The translations under genes were made by a program, and so were the position numbers. A stretch of 64,000 nucleotides of DNA from RUG420 sp045642465. Lineage in GTDB: Bacteria; Bacillota; Clostridia; Oscillospirales; Acutalibacteraceae. Below, piece by piece: positions 32,622 to 42,966 of the stretch (its first letter is position 1; each line of letters opens with the position of its first letter). The notes beneath the pieces were generated by a model. The model was not told the DNA's origin. It saw nothing but the letters and a program-made list of their open reading frames with translations, and searched no databases. The stretch is taken from assembly GCA_045642465.1 (NCBI GenBank), contig JAZUIY010000016.1:434001-498000 (forward strand). The letters run 5' to 3'.

Positions 32622-34580
32622 ATGGACCATTTTGAGCTTGTTTCAAACTTTCAGCCTATGGGGGATCAACCCCAGGCTATTGCCACTTTGGTGGAAGGTT
32701 TAGAAAAAGGATATAAAGAGCAAACCCTACTTGGGGTTACCGGGTCCGGGAAAACCTTCACCATGGCCAATATTATTGCCAAAGCCAATCGGCCTACCCT
32801 TGTTTTAGCTCACAATAAGACATTAGCTGCTCAGCTCTGTTCGGAATTTCGGGAAATGTTTCCCAACAATGCAGTGGAGTTCTTTGTTTCTTATTACGAC
32901 TATTATCAACCTGAGGCCTATGTAGCATCTTCCGACACCTACATTGAAAAAGACGCCTCTATTAATGATGAAATAGATAAACTCCGTCACTCTGCCACCT
33001 TTTCTTTAATGGAGCGGAGGGACGTTATTATTGTAGCTTCCGTGTCCTGTATCTACTCTTTGGGCAGCCCGGAACTATATAAGGAAAACATGTTAAGCCT
33101 CCGTCCGGGAACCACTATGTCCCGGGACGACCTGCTGGCCAAACTGGTGGCCCTGCAGTATGAACGAAATGACGTCAATTTTGTCCGGACCAAATTCCGC
33201 GTCCGCGGGGATACGGTGGAAATTTTCACCTCGTCTGAAGCGGAATTTGCCATTCGGGTGGAATTTTTTGGAGATGAAATTGACCGTATCTGTGAAATCA
33301 ACGCATTGACCGGCGAGGTGAATGCGGTTTTAAAACATGCCACCATTTATCCTGCATCTCACTACGTTGTGAATCCGGCTTACATGGAGGACGCCATTTC
33401 GGATATTATGCAGGAATGCGCCGAACGGGTGGCCGAATTTGAGGCAGAAGGGAAGCTGATTGAAGCCCAGCGTATTCGCCAGCGTACGGAGTACGACATG
33501 GAAATGCTGCGGGAAACCGGCTTCTGTCAGGGTATCGAAAACTACAGCCGCGTGCTGTCCCGCAGAGCCCCGGGCTCTGTGCCATATACGCTGCTGGACT
33601 ATTTTCCAAAAGATTTCCTTCTGTTCGTGGACGAAAGCCACGTAACCCTGCCTCAAGTTCGAGGCATGTTCGGCGGGGACCACGCCAGAAAGAAGAGCCT
33701 CATTGACTATGGGTTCCGTCTGCCAAGTGCTTACGACAACCGGCCACTGAACTTTGAGGAATTCTATTCTCATATCAACCAGGTTATTTTCACCAGTGCC
33801 ACACCGGGAGACTTTGAAAAAGAGAAATCCGTTCAAATTGCGGAACAGCTCATCCGTCCTACCGGCTTGCTGGACCCGAATATCACCGTCAAACCGGTGG
33901 AAGGTCAAATTGATGACCTGCTTTCCGAAATCAATGTCCGTGCTGCTAGAAAAGAACGGGTTTTGGTTACCACCTTAACCAAGAAGATGGCAGAGGACTT
34001 AACCCTTTACTTAGAAGAACACGGTGTCAAAGTCCGCTACATGCATCATGACATAGACACCATTGAACGCATGCAGATTATCCGTGACCTGCGCATGGGT
34101 GAATTTGATGTCCTCATTGGCATCAACTTGCTCCGGGAAGGTTTGGACATTCCGGAAGTATCTCTTGTAGCCGTCCTAGATGCCGATAAAGAGGGTTTCC
34201 TCCGGTCCGAGACCAGTTTGGTGCAGACCGCCGGCCGTGCCGCACGAAACGCCTCAGGGGAAGTTATCATGTACGCAGACAGCGTCACGCCATCTATGGA
34301 GCGTGCCATTACCGAAACCTTCCGCCGTCGTGAAATACAGATGGCTTACAATGAAGCCCACGGCATTGTTCCTAAGACCATCATCAAGGATGTCCGTGAC
34401 GTCATTGAAATCTCCGCTAAGGTAGATACCAAGCCGAAGGACGGCAAGCGTCTGAGCAAGAAGGAACTGAATCGCCGCATAGAGGAAATGGAAAAGAACA
34501 TGCGTGCCGCAGCCCGAGTTTTGGATTTCGAAACCGCTGCTTACTATAGAGACGAAATTAAGAAGTTGAGAGAGCAATAA
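32622..34580 (+). CDS. uvrB: Excinuclease ABC subunit B
   Basis: The 652-residue UvrB helicase-like damage-verification subunit of nucleotide excision repair. Walker A GVTGSGKT at about 39-46, the beta-hairpin region with YYDYYQPEAY near 92, DESHVTLPQ near 338, and a C-terminal UVR motif (MRAAARVLDFETAAYYRDEI) that binds UvrC. GTAAGGGG precedes the ATG. The last A of its TAA stop is the first base of the uvrA ATG, so the two are translationally coupled. Confidence 0.98.
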   Translation: MDHFELVSNFQPMGDQPQAIATLVEGLEKGYKEQTLLGVTGSGKTFTMANIIAKANRPTLVLAHNKTLAAQLCSEFREMFPNNAVEFFVSYYDYYQPEAYVASSDTYIEKDASINDEIDKLRHSATFSLMERRDVIIVASVSCIYSLGSPELYKENMLSLRPGTTMSRDDLLAKLVALQYERNDVNFVRTKFRVRGDTVEIFTSSEAEFAIRVEFFGDEIDRICEINALTGEVNAVLKHATIYPASHYVVNPAYMEDAISDIMQECAERVAEFEAEGKLIEAQRIRQRTEYDMEMLRETGFCQGIENYSRVLSRRAPGSVPYTLLDYFPKDFLLFVDESHVTLPQVRGMFGGDHARKKSLIDYGFRLPSAYDNRPLNFEEFYSHINQVIFTSATPGDFEKEKSVQIAEQLIRPTGLLDPNITVKPVEGQIDDLLSEINVRAARKERVLVTTLTKKMAEDLTLYLEEHGVKVRYMHHDIDTIERMQIIRDLRMGEFDVLIGINLLREGLDIPEVSLVAVLDADKEGFLRSETSLVQTAGRAARNASGEVIMYADSVTPSMERAITETFRRREIQMAYNEAHGIVPKTIIKDVRDVIEISAKVDTKPKDGKRLSKKELNRRIEEMEKNMRAAARVLDFETAAYYRDEIKKLREQ

Positions 34581-37402
34581 TGAATAAAGATATTGTCATT
34601 AAAGGCGCAAAAGAGCACAACTTAAAGAATATTGACGTCACCATTCCAAGAGACAAAATGGTGGTGTTTACCGGCCTGTCCGGATCCGGGAAATCCTCCT
34701 TGGCTTTTGACACCATTTATGCCGAAGGCCAAAGACGTTACATGGAATCTTTGTCCTCTTATGCTCGCCAGTTCTTAGGCCTGATGGAAAAGCCAAGAGT
34801 GGAAGCCATTGACGGTCTTTCTCCAGCCATTTCCATTGACCAGAAAACCACTTCCAAAAACCCACGTTCCACCGTGGGAACCGTCACTGAAATTTACGAC
34901 TACCTGCGGTTGCTGTATGCCCGTATTGGCCGTCCTCATTGTCCTATTTGTGGACAGGAATTGAGCCATCAGACGGTGGACCAGATTGTAGACCAGGTTT
35001 TGGCTTTGCCGGAAGGCACCAAAATTCAGATTATGGCCCCAATTGCCAGAGGCAAAAAGGGTACTTACGCCAAGGATTTGGAAAATGCTGCCAAGTCCGG
35101 TTATGTCCGTGCCCGTATTGACGGGGAAGTCCATGACCTCAGTGAAAAAATCAGCCTAGATAAAAACATCAAACATAACATTGAAATCGTCGTTGACCGT
35201 TTGGTGGTAAAGGATAGCATCCGCGGCCGTTTGGCAGATTCTGTGGAAACTGCTATTAAGCTGGCGGAAGGCATTATGATGGTCAACGTCTTGGACGGGG
35301 AAGACATGGTTTTCTCCGAACAATTTGCCTGTCCGGAACACGGTGCTTTGGAACTGGATGAACTACAGCCTAGAATGTTCTCCTTCAATAACCCGTTTGG
35401 GGCCTGCCCGTCCTGTGCCGGCCTAGGTTATTTCCAAAGTGTGGACCCTGACCTCATTATCCCGGACAAAAACCTGTCCATTTCCGATGGCGCCATTCAG
35501 GCCCCGGGCTGGACCAAGACCGAAGGCGGCACCATTGCGCAAATGTATTACGAAGGGGTTGCCAGCCACTATGGCTTCTCTATTGACGTTCCTGTTAAGG
35601 ACATGGCCCAAAAGGATTTGAACAAAATCCTTTACGGTACCAAAGGGGAACGGGTGGAATTCAAACGCCGCACGTCCTTCTCCAACAGTACTTGGAAAGC
35701 CCGCTTTGAAGGGGTTATTCCTAACTTGGAACGAAAGTTTAGGGACACCGGCTCCGACTGGTCTCGCCGTTCCATTGAAGTACTTATGTCGTACCACAAC
35801 TGTCCGGACTGCCAAGGCAAGCGTTTAAAACCAGAAAGCCTGGCTGTTACCGTAGGCGGTTTAAACATTTACGAACTTACCAGCCTTTCCATCCGAAAGG
35901 AACTGGAATTTTTTGAAAACTTAGAACTTTCCGAACGGGAAAGCATCATTGCAGAACTGATTTTGAAAGAAATCAAATCCCGTTTATCCTTCCTTTGCAG
36001 TGTTGGCTTAGACTATTTGAATCTTTCCCGGAATGCCGGAACCCTTTCCGGTGGGGAAAGCCAACGAATCCGTTTGGCTACCCAAATTGGTTCCTCTTTA
36101 ATGGGTGTGCTTTACATCTTGGATGAACCGAGTATTGGGCTACATCAAAAAGACAATGACAAGCTCATTGCCACTCTGCAGGATCTCCGTGACCTTGGAA
36201 ACACCCTTATTGTCGTGGAACACGACGAGGACACCATGCGGGCAGCCGACTACATTGTAGACGTTGGTCCAGGTGCCGGCATTGCAGGTGGGGAAGTGGT
36301 CTGCACCGGTACGCCGGAGGAAATCATGGCCTGCAAGCAGTCCATCACCGGTCAATATTTAAGCGGGGAACGGAAAATCCCTGTTCCTACCAAACGGAGA
36401 ACGGGGAATGGCAACATCCTTTCCGTAAAGGGCGCTGCCGAGCACAACCTGAAAAATATTGACGTGGATATTCCTTTGGGAACCTTTACCGTAGTAACCG
36501 GCGTATCCGGTTCCGGAAAATCCTCCTTGGTGAATGAAATCATTCATAAGACCTTAGCAAGAGACTTGAATCGGGCCAAAGAATATCCTGGAAAATGCAA
36601 AGGCGTAGAAGGACTGGAATATTTAGATAAATGCATCAACATTGACCAGTCTCCAATTGGTAGAACCCCACGTTCTAACCCTGCCACGTATACGAATCTC
36701 TTTAATGACATCCGTGCCTTGTTTGCTTCCACCCAGGATGCAAAAATTCACGGTTACAATGCCGGCCGATTCTCCTTCAATGTAAAAGGTGGTCGCTGCG
36801 AAGCCTGCCAAGGTGACGGTATTGTCAAAATTGAAATGCACTTCTTAGCTGACGTTTACGTTAAGTGTGACGTCTGCAATGGCACCCGTTACAATAGGGA
36901 AACGCTGGAAGTCAAATACAAAGGCAAAAACATTGCCGACGTTTTGGAAATGACCATAGATGAAGCTTGTGACTTCTTCAGTTCTGTTCCTAAGATTTAC
37001 AACCGCTTAAAGACCTTGCAGGAAGTAGGCTTGGGTTATGTTCAGCTGGGCCAAAGTGCAACCACGCTTTCCGGTGGGGAAGCACAGCGTGTCAAATTAG
37101 CTACTGAGCTCTCTAAGCGGTCCACCGGAAAAACCATCTACATTCTTGATGAACCTACCACAGGCCTCCATACCGCCGATGTACACAAACTCATTGAGGT
37201 GTTACAGCGCCTGGTAGACCAAGGCAATACAGTGCTGGTCATTGAACACAATTTGGACGTCATAAAGACGGCAGATTATATCATTGACCTTGGTCCGGAC
37301 GGTGGGGACAACGGTGGTACTATTATTGCCACCGGCACTCCGGAAGAAGTGGCCAAAGTAAAGGCTTCTTATACCGGTCAATATTTAAAGAAAGTACTAT
37401 AA
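34580..37402 (+). CDS. uvrA: Excinuclease ABC subunit A
   Basis: The 940-residue damage-recognition ATPase of nucleotide excision repair. Two ABC modules are visible: Walker A GLSGSGKSSLAFDT near 33 and GVSGSGKSSLVNE near 641, with signature motifs LSGGESQRIRLA and LSGGEAQRVKLA. Zinc-finger cysteines include CPICGQ near 121 and CEACQGDG...CDVCNGTRY in the second half. Length is normal. It is coupled to uvrB through a TAATG overlap and followed by a terminator. Confidence 0.98.
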   Translation: MNKDIVIKGAKEHNLKNIDVTIPRDKMVVFTGLSGSGKSSLAFDTIYAEGQRRYMESLSSYARQFLGLMEKPRVEAIDGLSPAISIDQKTTSKNPRSTVGTVTEIYDYLRLLYARIGRPHCPICGQELSHQTVDQIVDQVLALPEGTKIQIMAPIARGKKGTYAKDLENAAKSGYVRARIDGEVHDLSEKISLDKNIKHNIEIVVDRLVVKDSIRGRLADSVETAIKLAEGIMMVNVLDGEDMVFSEQFACPEHGALELDELQPRMFSFNNPFGACPSCAGLGYFQSVDPDLIIPDKNLSISDGAIQAPGWTKTEGGTIAQMYYEGVASHYGFSIDVPVKDMAQKDLNKILYGTKGERVEFKRRTSFSNSTWKARFEGVIPNLERKFRDTGSDWSRRSIEVLMSYHNCPDCQGKRLKPESLAVTVGGLNIYELTSLSIRKELEFFENLELSERESIIAELILKEIKSRLSFLCSVGLDYLNLSRNAGTLSGGESQRIRLATQIGSSLMGVLYILDEPSIGLHQKDNDKLIATLQDLRDLGNTLIVVEHDEDTMRAADYIVDVGPGAGIAGGEVVCTGTPEEIMACKQSITGQYLSGERKIPVPTKRRTGNGNILSVKGAAEHNLKNIDVDIPLGTFTVVTGVSGSGKSSLVNEIIHKTLARDLNRAKEYPGKCKGVEGLEYLDKCINIDQSPIGRTPRSNPATYTNLFNDIRALFASTQDAKIHGYNAGRFSFNVKGGRCEACQGDGIVKIEMHFLADVYVKCDVCNGTRYNRETLEVKYKGKNIADVLEMTIDEACDFFSSVPKIYNRLKTLQEVGLGYVQLGQSATTLSGGEAQRVKLATELSKRSTGKTIYILDEPTTGLHTADVHKLIEVLQRLVDQGNTVLVIEHNLDVIKTADYIIDLGPDGGDNGGTIIATGTPEEVAKVKASYTGQYLKKVL

Positions 37403-37403
37403 G

Positions 37404-37438
37404 AAAAAGCAGACATAGGAGACTATGCCTGCTTTTTT
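37404..37438 (+). terminator. Terminator of uvrBA
   Basis: A 15-bp stem with one mismatch (37404-37418 / 37423-37437), loop GAGA, T run. Confidence 0.88.
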
Positions 37439-37566
37439 CATGGATATTTATTCATGAACTATTTATTGTATCTGGGGTAAAATTATTTTATTATTAAATT
37501 ATTGTATTTTTATACAGTGAAATCGGTCTGTAAAGATAATTTACGGTTAAATGAGGAAGTGCATAA

Positions 37567-38763
37567 GTGAAAGAAAACGTTATTATCTCTTTAAAAAACA
37601 TTTCAGTAGCCTTTGACGGTGAACCGGTTTTGAAGAATTTGAATCTGGATATTAAAGACGGAGAATTTGTGACATTTCTCGGTCCTTCCGGCTGCGGGAA
37701 AACCACCACGCTCCGGATTATTGCAGGATTCCAGGAACCGGACGCCGGCGAGGTTATTTTTGACAATAAACTCATGAATGGTGTTCCTGCTAACAAACGG
37801 CCGGTGAACACCATTTTTCAGCGTTATGCGCTTTTTCCACACCTGAATGTGTATGAGAATATTGCTTTTGGCCTTCGGCTGAAACACTGGAAAGAGGAAG
37901 ACATTAAAAGCAAGGTCTCTGAAATGCTCTCTCTGGTGGATTTAAAGGGCTTTGACCGCCGTGGCATAGATTCTCTTTCCGGTGGCCAACAACAGCGTGT
38001 GGCCATTGCCAGAGCACTTGCAGTAGAGCCTAGAGTACTTCTTTTGGATGAACCTCTGGGTGCATTGGACTTGAAACTCCGGAAAGACATGCAGGTGGAA
38101 CTGAAGAACATTCAGCAAAGATTGGGCATTACCTTCATTTATGTTACCCATGACCAAGAAGAAGCTTTGTCCATGTCTGACAAGGTAGTGGTTATGGACC
38201 ACGGTGAAATCCAGCAGATTGGCTCTCCAATTTCTATTTATAACGAACCGGCCAACGCTTTTGTTGCAGACTTCATTGGGGAATCCAACATTTTGGACGG
38301 CGTTATGCTTAGTGACCGTCGAGTTGCTTTCTCCGGCAGACAGTTTGACTGCGTGGACGCTGGCTTTGCCGAAAAAGAGCCTGTTGACGTTGTCGTCCGT
38401 CCGGAAGATGTAGACGTAGTTCCGGTAGAAGAAGGCATGCTGAAGGGGAAGGTTACCTCCGTTACCTTTAAGGGTGTTCACTATGAAATGATTGTGGACA
38501 TTGGAGGCTTCAAATGGATGATCCAGTCTACCGATAAACAAACGGAAGGCGATATTATCGGCATTACCATCAAACCGGATGAAATTCATGTTATGAAAAA
38601 GTCCGTTTACTCTGGCGTCTACGGTGACTATTCCAGCTTCTCTGATGAAATGGACTACATTTCTGACTCGGATTTGGACTTAACCGAAGTAAACGTAGAA
38701 GAATTGGAATATGAAGAAGCAGTGGAAGCTGCAGCGGAGGCAAGTCAAAATGCAGAGAACTAA
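37567..38763 (+). CDS. potA: Spermidine/putrescine ABC transporter ATPase
   Basis: The 398-residue ATPase that powers polyamine uptake. Walker A GPSGCGKTT at about 38-46, Q-loop FQRYALFPH, signature LSGGQQQRVAIARAL and Walker B LLLDEPLGALD, followed by a TOBE-like domain to about 340. The start is a GTG with GAGGAAG upstream. An extra acidic tail (about 350-398, rich in Asp, Glu and Ser) goes beyond the E. coli length of 378 and is unusual. Its 3' end overlaps potB by 14 bases. First gene of potABCD. Confidence 0.93.
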   Translation: MKENVIISLKNISVAFDGEPVLKNLNLDIKDGEFVTFLGPSGCGKTTTLRIIAGFQEPDAGEVIFDNKLMNGVPANKRPVNTIFQRYALFPHLNVYENIAFGLRLKHWKEEDIKSKVSEMLSLVDLKGFDRRGIDSLSGGQQQRVAIARALAVEPRVLLLDEPLGALDLKLRKDMQVELKNIQQRLGITFIYVTHDQEEALSMSDKVVVMDHGEIQQIGSPISIYNEPANAFVADFIGESNILDGVMLSDRRVAFSGRQFDCVDAGFAEKEPVDVVVRPEDVDVVPVEEGMLKGKVTSVTFKGVHYEMIVDIGGFKWMIQSTDKQTEGDIIGITIKPDEIHVMKKSVYSGVYGDYSSFSDEMDYISDSDLDLTEVNVEELEYEEAVEAAAEASQNAEN

Positions 38764-39580
38764 GAAGTCTGCAACATTTACTGCCATTACCGCACCATAC
38801 GGCCTTTGGATGTTTGTCTTCATCTTGGTGCCGTTGGCAATTGTTGCTTATTACGCTTTGACAGATAAGACCGGGGCATTTACCTGGGCGAATCTTCAAA
38901 ACTTAAGCGTTTATACTGATACCATTTTCCGTTCCATCTGGTTCGGACTGGTGGCTACCATCATCTGTCTGTTGGTAGCGTATCCGCTGGCCTATTTCTT
39001 TACCAAATGTAAGGCCGGCACCCAAACCATGCTGATCATGCTCATTATGGTACCTATGTGGATGAACTTCATTCTCCGTACCTATTCCATCATGATCCTT
39101 TTTGAAGATACCGGTATTATCAATAATTTCCTGACCGGAATTGGATTACCAAAACTGCATCTGATTAACACTTCCGGCGCAGTTATCTTCGGTATGGTTT
39201 ACAACTATGTTCCATTTATGGTTTTGCCGCTGTATACCGCCATGACCAAATTGGATCCCAAACATATAGAAGCCGCCCGTGACTTAGGGGCAACCGGCTT
39301 CCAAACCCTCAAAAACGTCATGATTCCATTGACGAAGCCGGGCATTGTTTCCGGTATCACTATGGTATTTGTTCCTTCCGTCAGCACCTTCTACATTTCT
39401 CAGAAACTGGGCGGCGGGAAGTATACCCTCATTGGTGACGTCATTGAAATGCAGTTCCAGACAGCCTACAACTACAATTTAGGTGCTTCCATCTCTTTGC
39501 TGCTGATGGTATTTATCTTTATTTGCCTAGCTGTTATGAACCGCTTCTCCAGCAATGAAGAGGGAGGTGTTATGTTATGA
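38750..39580 (+). CDS. potB: Spermidine/putrescine ABC permease
   Basis: A 276-residue permease with six membrane helices and the EAA-loop motif (EAARDLGATGFQTLKNVMIPLTKPG near 184) that docks to PotA. ATG 38750 is chosen because GGAGG lies 9 bases upstream; a longer in-frame start at 38711 would give a charged extension not seen in the family. Overlaps potA (14 bases) and potC (4 bases), so translation is coupled. Confidence 0.92.
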   Translation: MQRTKKSATFTAITAPYGLWMFVFILVPLAIVAYYALTDKTGAFTWANLQNLSVYTDTIFRSIWFGLVATIICLLVAYPLAYFFTKCKAGTQTMLIMLIMVPMWMNFILRTYSIMILFEDTGIINNFLTGIGLPKLHLINTSGAVIFGMVYNYVPFMVLPLYTAMTKLDPKHIEAARDLGATGFQTLKNVMIPLTKPGIVSGITMVFVPSVSTFYISQKLGGGKYTLIGDVIEMQFQTAYNYNLGASISLLLMVFIFICLAVMNRFSSNEEGGVML

Positions 39581-40425
39581 GCAAATCAAAACTTAGCACT
39601 GTCGGAAAGGTGTATCTGATTCTCTTTATGATTCTTCTGTATGCACCAATTCTAGTTCTGATTGTGTTCTCCTTTAACGCATCCAACAGTACCTCTGTCA
39701 TGACCGGGTTTTCTCTTCATTGGTACAAAGAACTCTTTAAAGATGGGGCCACTATTGCCGCTTTCAAAAATACAGTGGTATTAGCCGTATTATCTTCTGT
39801 AATATCTACAGTTCTCGGCACCGTTGCCGCCACCGGATTTCATTATTCCAAGGCAAAATATTATAAGAAGGCCTTGATGACCACCACTAACATTCCAATG
39901 ATGAATCCGGACATTGTCACCGGTATCTCCATGATGCTGCTGTTTGTGTTTGGCGGAACCCTGCTGTCCATGAAGGGCGTTTTGGGCTTTAGCACCATGC
40001 TCATAGCCCACATTTCCTTCCAGCTGCCATACGTTATCCTGAACATTCTGCCAAGATTCCAGTCCATGGACGAATACCTGGTAGAGGCAGCAGAGGACCT
40101 TGGCTGCACACAAACCCAGGCCTTCTTTAAAGTCATTTTGCCGCAGATTAAATCCGGTATTGTCTCCGGTGCCATTATGGCATTTACACTTAGCCTTGAT
40201 GACTTTGTCATTTCCTACTTTGTCAGCGGACCGGAATTCCAGACTTTGCCAATTCGCATTTACTCCATGACAAAGAAGAGAGTTACCCCGGATATGTATG
40301 CTTTGTCCACCATTATCTTCTTAGTAATGTTCATTTTGCTTCTTGCCATTAACATTATTGAAAACAGGGAAGAGGACCGGGCCAAAAACCTTTCCGGTAT
40401 TGGTAGAAAGGGGCGTTTAAGATGA
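39577..40425 (+). CDS. potC: Spermidine/putrescine ABC permease
   Basis: A 282-residue second permease with six helices and the EAA loop (EAAEDLGCTQTQAFFKVILPQIKSG near 169). GAGGGAGGTG precedes the ATG. It overlaps the end of potB by ATGA and the start of potD by 4 bases. It forms the membrane channel with PotB. The C-terminal tail is basic and cytosolic. Confidence 0.92.
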   Translation: MSKSKLSTVGKVYLILFMILLYAPILVLIVFSFNASNSTSVMTGFSLHWYKELFKDGATIAAFKNTVVLAVLSSVISTVLGTVAATGFHYSKAKYYKKALMTTTNIPMMNPDIVTGISMMLLFVFGGTLLSMKGVLGFSTMLIAHISFQLPYVILNILPRFQSMDEYLVEAAEDLGCTQTQAFFKVILPQIKSGIVSGAIMAFTLSLDDFVISYFVSGPEFQTLPIRIYSMTKKRVTPDMYALSTIIFLVMFILLLAINIIENREEDRAKNLSGIGRKGRLR

Positions 40426-41648
40426 AAAAGTTCCTTTTTTCCATTCTCTTAGTTTTGACCATGCTGCTTGGCACGGTGGTTCCATGCTTTGCCACCTCAG
40501 TAGCGGATTACCCTATAGACAAAGAGTACTATGCAAACAATGCCTACCGTGGCAGCGTACTGAATGTCTATAACTGGGGTGAATATATTTCCGATGGCTC
40601 TGATGACTCTTTGGATGTAAACAAGTACTTTGAAGAACTCACTGGTATTAAAGTCAATTACACCAACTTTGACTCTTGTGAAGATATGTATGCCAAGCTC
40701 AAGAGCGGCGGTGCAAATTACGATGTAGTCATTCCATCCGACTACATGATTGCCCGTATGCTTGAGGAAGACATGTTATTGCCACTGGACTATTCTCATA
40801 TCCCTAACTTCGCCAAGTATATTGATGACAAGTATAAGAACTTATATTATGATCCGGCAAACCAGTACACCGTTCCTTATAACGTAGGTGTCGTAGCCTT
40901 AATCTACAACACCAAAATGGTGAAGGAAAAGCCAACCAGTTGGAGTGTTCTTTGGGATGAAAGTTATGCCGGTCAAATCCTGATGTTCAATAACCCGAGA
41001 GACGGCTTTGCCATAGCGCAATCGGTTCTTGGCCTGGACTATAACACCACTAACCCGGACGACTGGCAGCTGGCTTATAACAAGCTGGTGGAACAGAAAC
41101 CGGTGGTCCGTTCTTACGTTATGGATGAAGTGTTCAATATTATGGAAAGCGGCGCTGCTGCCATGGCTCCATACTATGCAGGGGACTATCTTGTTATGGT
41201 GGAAAACAATCCCGATTTGGCTGTTGCCTTCCCGAAGGAGGGTGCCAATATCTTTGTGGATGCGGCCTGTATTCCAACTACCGCCCAAAACAAGGGTGCA
41301 GCTGAGCTCTATATCAACTTCTTAACAGAACCGGAAATTGCCCTTGCTAACGCAGAAATGATTATGTATGCTTCTCCGAACAAAATTGTTGCTGATGCGG
41401 ACGAATATACCTACAAAGGCAGTCCTGTTTTGTATCCGGAAAAAGAAGCCGTTGCCAACTATCAGTATTTCCACAATCTTCCGCCAGAAATTCAAACCTT
41501 GATGAGCAATTTGTGGTCTGACTTAAAAGTAGACGGCAGTAACAATCTTTCCGTTTACGTTGGCCTAGGCATTTTCGTGTTACTGGTGATTATCTATGCC
41601 ATTTATTCCACCGTGAAAAAGAAGCGTAGAGAGAAATATTATGATTAA
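40422..41648 (+). CDS. potD: Polyamine-binding protein with C-terminal membrane anchor
   Basis: The 408-residue extracellular substrate-binding subunit of the PotABCD importer. Residues 1-24 form a Sec signal peptide (KKFLFSILLVLTMLLGTVVPCFA) without a clear lipobox. The mature part begins near SVADYP and shows the PotD fold (LNVYNWGEYIS near 47, YDVVIPSDYMIARM near 103, YTVPYNVGVVALIYN near 147). Unlike the usual Gram-positive lipoprotein, it ends in a hydrophobic helix (about 376-396) followed by KKKRREKYYD, so it is probably tethered by its C-terminus. Ends at the operon terminator. Confidence 0.92.
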   Translation: MKKFLFSILLVLTMLLGTVVPCFATSVADYPIDKEYYANNAYRGSVLNVYNWGEYISDGSDDSLDVNKYFEELTGIKVNYTNFDSCEDMYAKLKSGGANYDVVIPSDYMIARMLEEDMLLPLDYSHIPNFAKYIDDKYKNLYYDPANQYTVPYNVGVVALIYNTKMVKEKPTSWSVLWDESYAGQILMFNNPRDGFAIAQSVLGLDYNTTNPDDWQLAYNKLVEQKPVVRSYVMDEVFNIMESGAAAMAPYYAGDYLVMVENNPDLAVAFPKEGANIFVDAACIPTTAQNKGAAELYINFLTEPEIALANAEMIMYASPNKIVADADEYTYKGSPVLYPEKEAVANYQYFHNLPPEIQTLMSNLWSDLKVDGSNNLSVYVGLGIFVLLVIIYAIYSTVKKKRREKYYD

Positions 41649-41650
41649 AA

Positions 41651-41679
41651 AAGAGGCCGTGATAAACGGCCTTTTTTTC
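41651..41679 (+). terminator. Terminator of potABCD
   Basis: AGGCCGT / ACGGCCT stem (41654-41660, 41666-41672), followed by T residues. Confidence 0.88.
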
Positions 41680-41708
41680 TTGCATTTTTGAAAGGGTTCA
41701 TCTAAAAT
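41680..41708 (+). promoter_or_regulatory. Promoter of lipase 3
   Basis: TTGCAT (41680-41685), a 17-base spacer and TAAAAT (41703-41708). Confidence 0.55.
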
Positions 41709-41761
41709 AGATACAGTTTATTCATATTTTATTAATATTTAATTTTGGGAGAATTATGATT

Positions 41762-42964
41762 ATGGCTAGAAATTATCCGGTTATCTTTGTTCACGGCCTT
41801 TACGGCTGGGGACAGGGAGACAAACTGTACGCAAAGCTTCCTTACTGGGGCGCTTCCAATTCCAGAGAGTTAACCAATTATTTTGGCTCTATGGGTATTG
41901 AAGCTTTTGCTCCAAGCGTAGGACCTCTTAGTTCTGCATGGGATAGATGCTGTGAACTGTGGGCATTCCTCATGGGTGGTACCGTTGACTACGGTAAATA
42001 TCACTCTGAAAAATATGGCCACGCCCGTTATGGCAGAACTTATGAACACGGTGCTCTGGAAGACTGGGGCTTAACCGATGAACACAAGAAGATCAACATT
42101 GTAGGCCACAGCTTTGGCGGCCCAACCGTAAAGATGTTTGCTGACCTTGTTGCATTCGGTGCACAGGCAGAAATTGACTGCACTCCGGAAGAAGAACTTT
42201 CTGATTTCTTCAAGGCCAACAAGCCACAGAAGCTGCACACCGTTACCACCTTGTCCGGTGTTAACAATGGTACCTCTTTTGCTTCTATGTTTGGCGTACC
42301 TGGCATGACCTATGTTGCAACTGCATTGCTTCTGGTTACTGCTGTTCTCGGCGAATCTAAAGTTATGGATTGGTATGACATCCGTCTGGATCAGTTCGGT
42401 ATTATGCCTGACCCAACCAAGCTCACCAAGAAGAAGTTCAACATTCCTTTGAAGAAGAAGTACATTGATGCCATTAAGGGCTTCACCAAGCTCCGTTATG
42501 ACAATATTGCATACGAACTTGGGGTAGAGGAAGAAACCAACACCAACGCGCTCTTGGGCACTCCTAAGGACGTTTACTTCTTTGCCCGCCGTGCCTCTTG
42601 CTACTATCATGATAAGAAGGGTAAGATGACCAAGGCAAACAAGGACAAATTCCCAGCTTCTCCGTTCCTTGGCGGCGCTTGCAAGTTCTCCACTTACTTG
42701 CCATATGTTCGTAAGCTGGGCGTTGATAAGACCTGGCAGGACAACGACGGTATTGTAAACGTAGTTGGCCAGTCTGCACCGCTGAATGCTCCGCAGAAGG
42801 ACTACAAGGAAGGCATGAAGATCAAACCAGGTATCTGGTACAACATGCCGGTAGAAATGAGAGACCACCTTTGCTGGTCCGGTCTGTTTGACACCGACGA
42901 AGGCGTAAAGACCTACTATGGTGACATGGTAAAATCCTTCGCAGAACTTCCTGAAATTGACTAA
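41762..42964 (+). CDS. Family I.5-type lipase (paralogue 3), no signal peptide
   Basis: A 400-residue cytosolic lipase homologue. Canonical GHSFGG with Ser117; Asp61 (WDRCCELWA), His81 and His87 (GGTVDYG...GHARYGRTYE) form the family zinc site. Asp329 (NDGIVN) and His369 (RDHLCW) complete the likely triad. It has an insert with a hydrophobic stretch (about 183-197, MTYVATALLLVTAVLG), the lid region. ATG 41762 has 8-base spacing from GGGAGAA; an ATG two codons earlier is possible. Single gene with its own promoter and terminator. Codon bias suggests high expression. Confidence 0.85.
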   Translation: MARNYPVIFVHGLYGWGQGDKLYAKLPYWGASNSRELTNYFGSMGIEAFAPSVGPLSSAWDRCCELWAFLMGGTVDYGKYHSEKYGHARYGRTYEHGALEDWGLTDEHKKINIVGHSFGGPTVKMFADLVAFGAQAEIDCTPEEELSDFFKANKPQKLHTVTTLSGVNNGTSFASMFGVPGMTYVATALLLVTAVLGESKVMDWYDIRLDQFGIMPDPTKLTKKKFNIPLKKKYIDAIKGFTKLRYDNIAYELGVEEETNTNALLGTPKDVYFFARRASCYYHDKKGKMTKANKDKFPASPFLGGACKFSTYLPYVRKLGVDKTWQDNDGIVNVVGQSAPLNAPQKDYKEGMKIKPGIWYNMPVEMRDHLCWSGLFDTDEGVKTYYGDMVKSFAELPEID

Positions 42965-42966
42965 AT

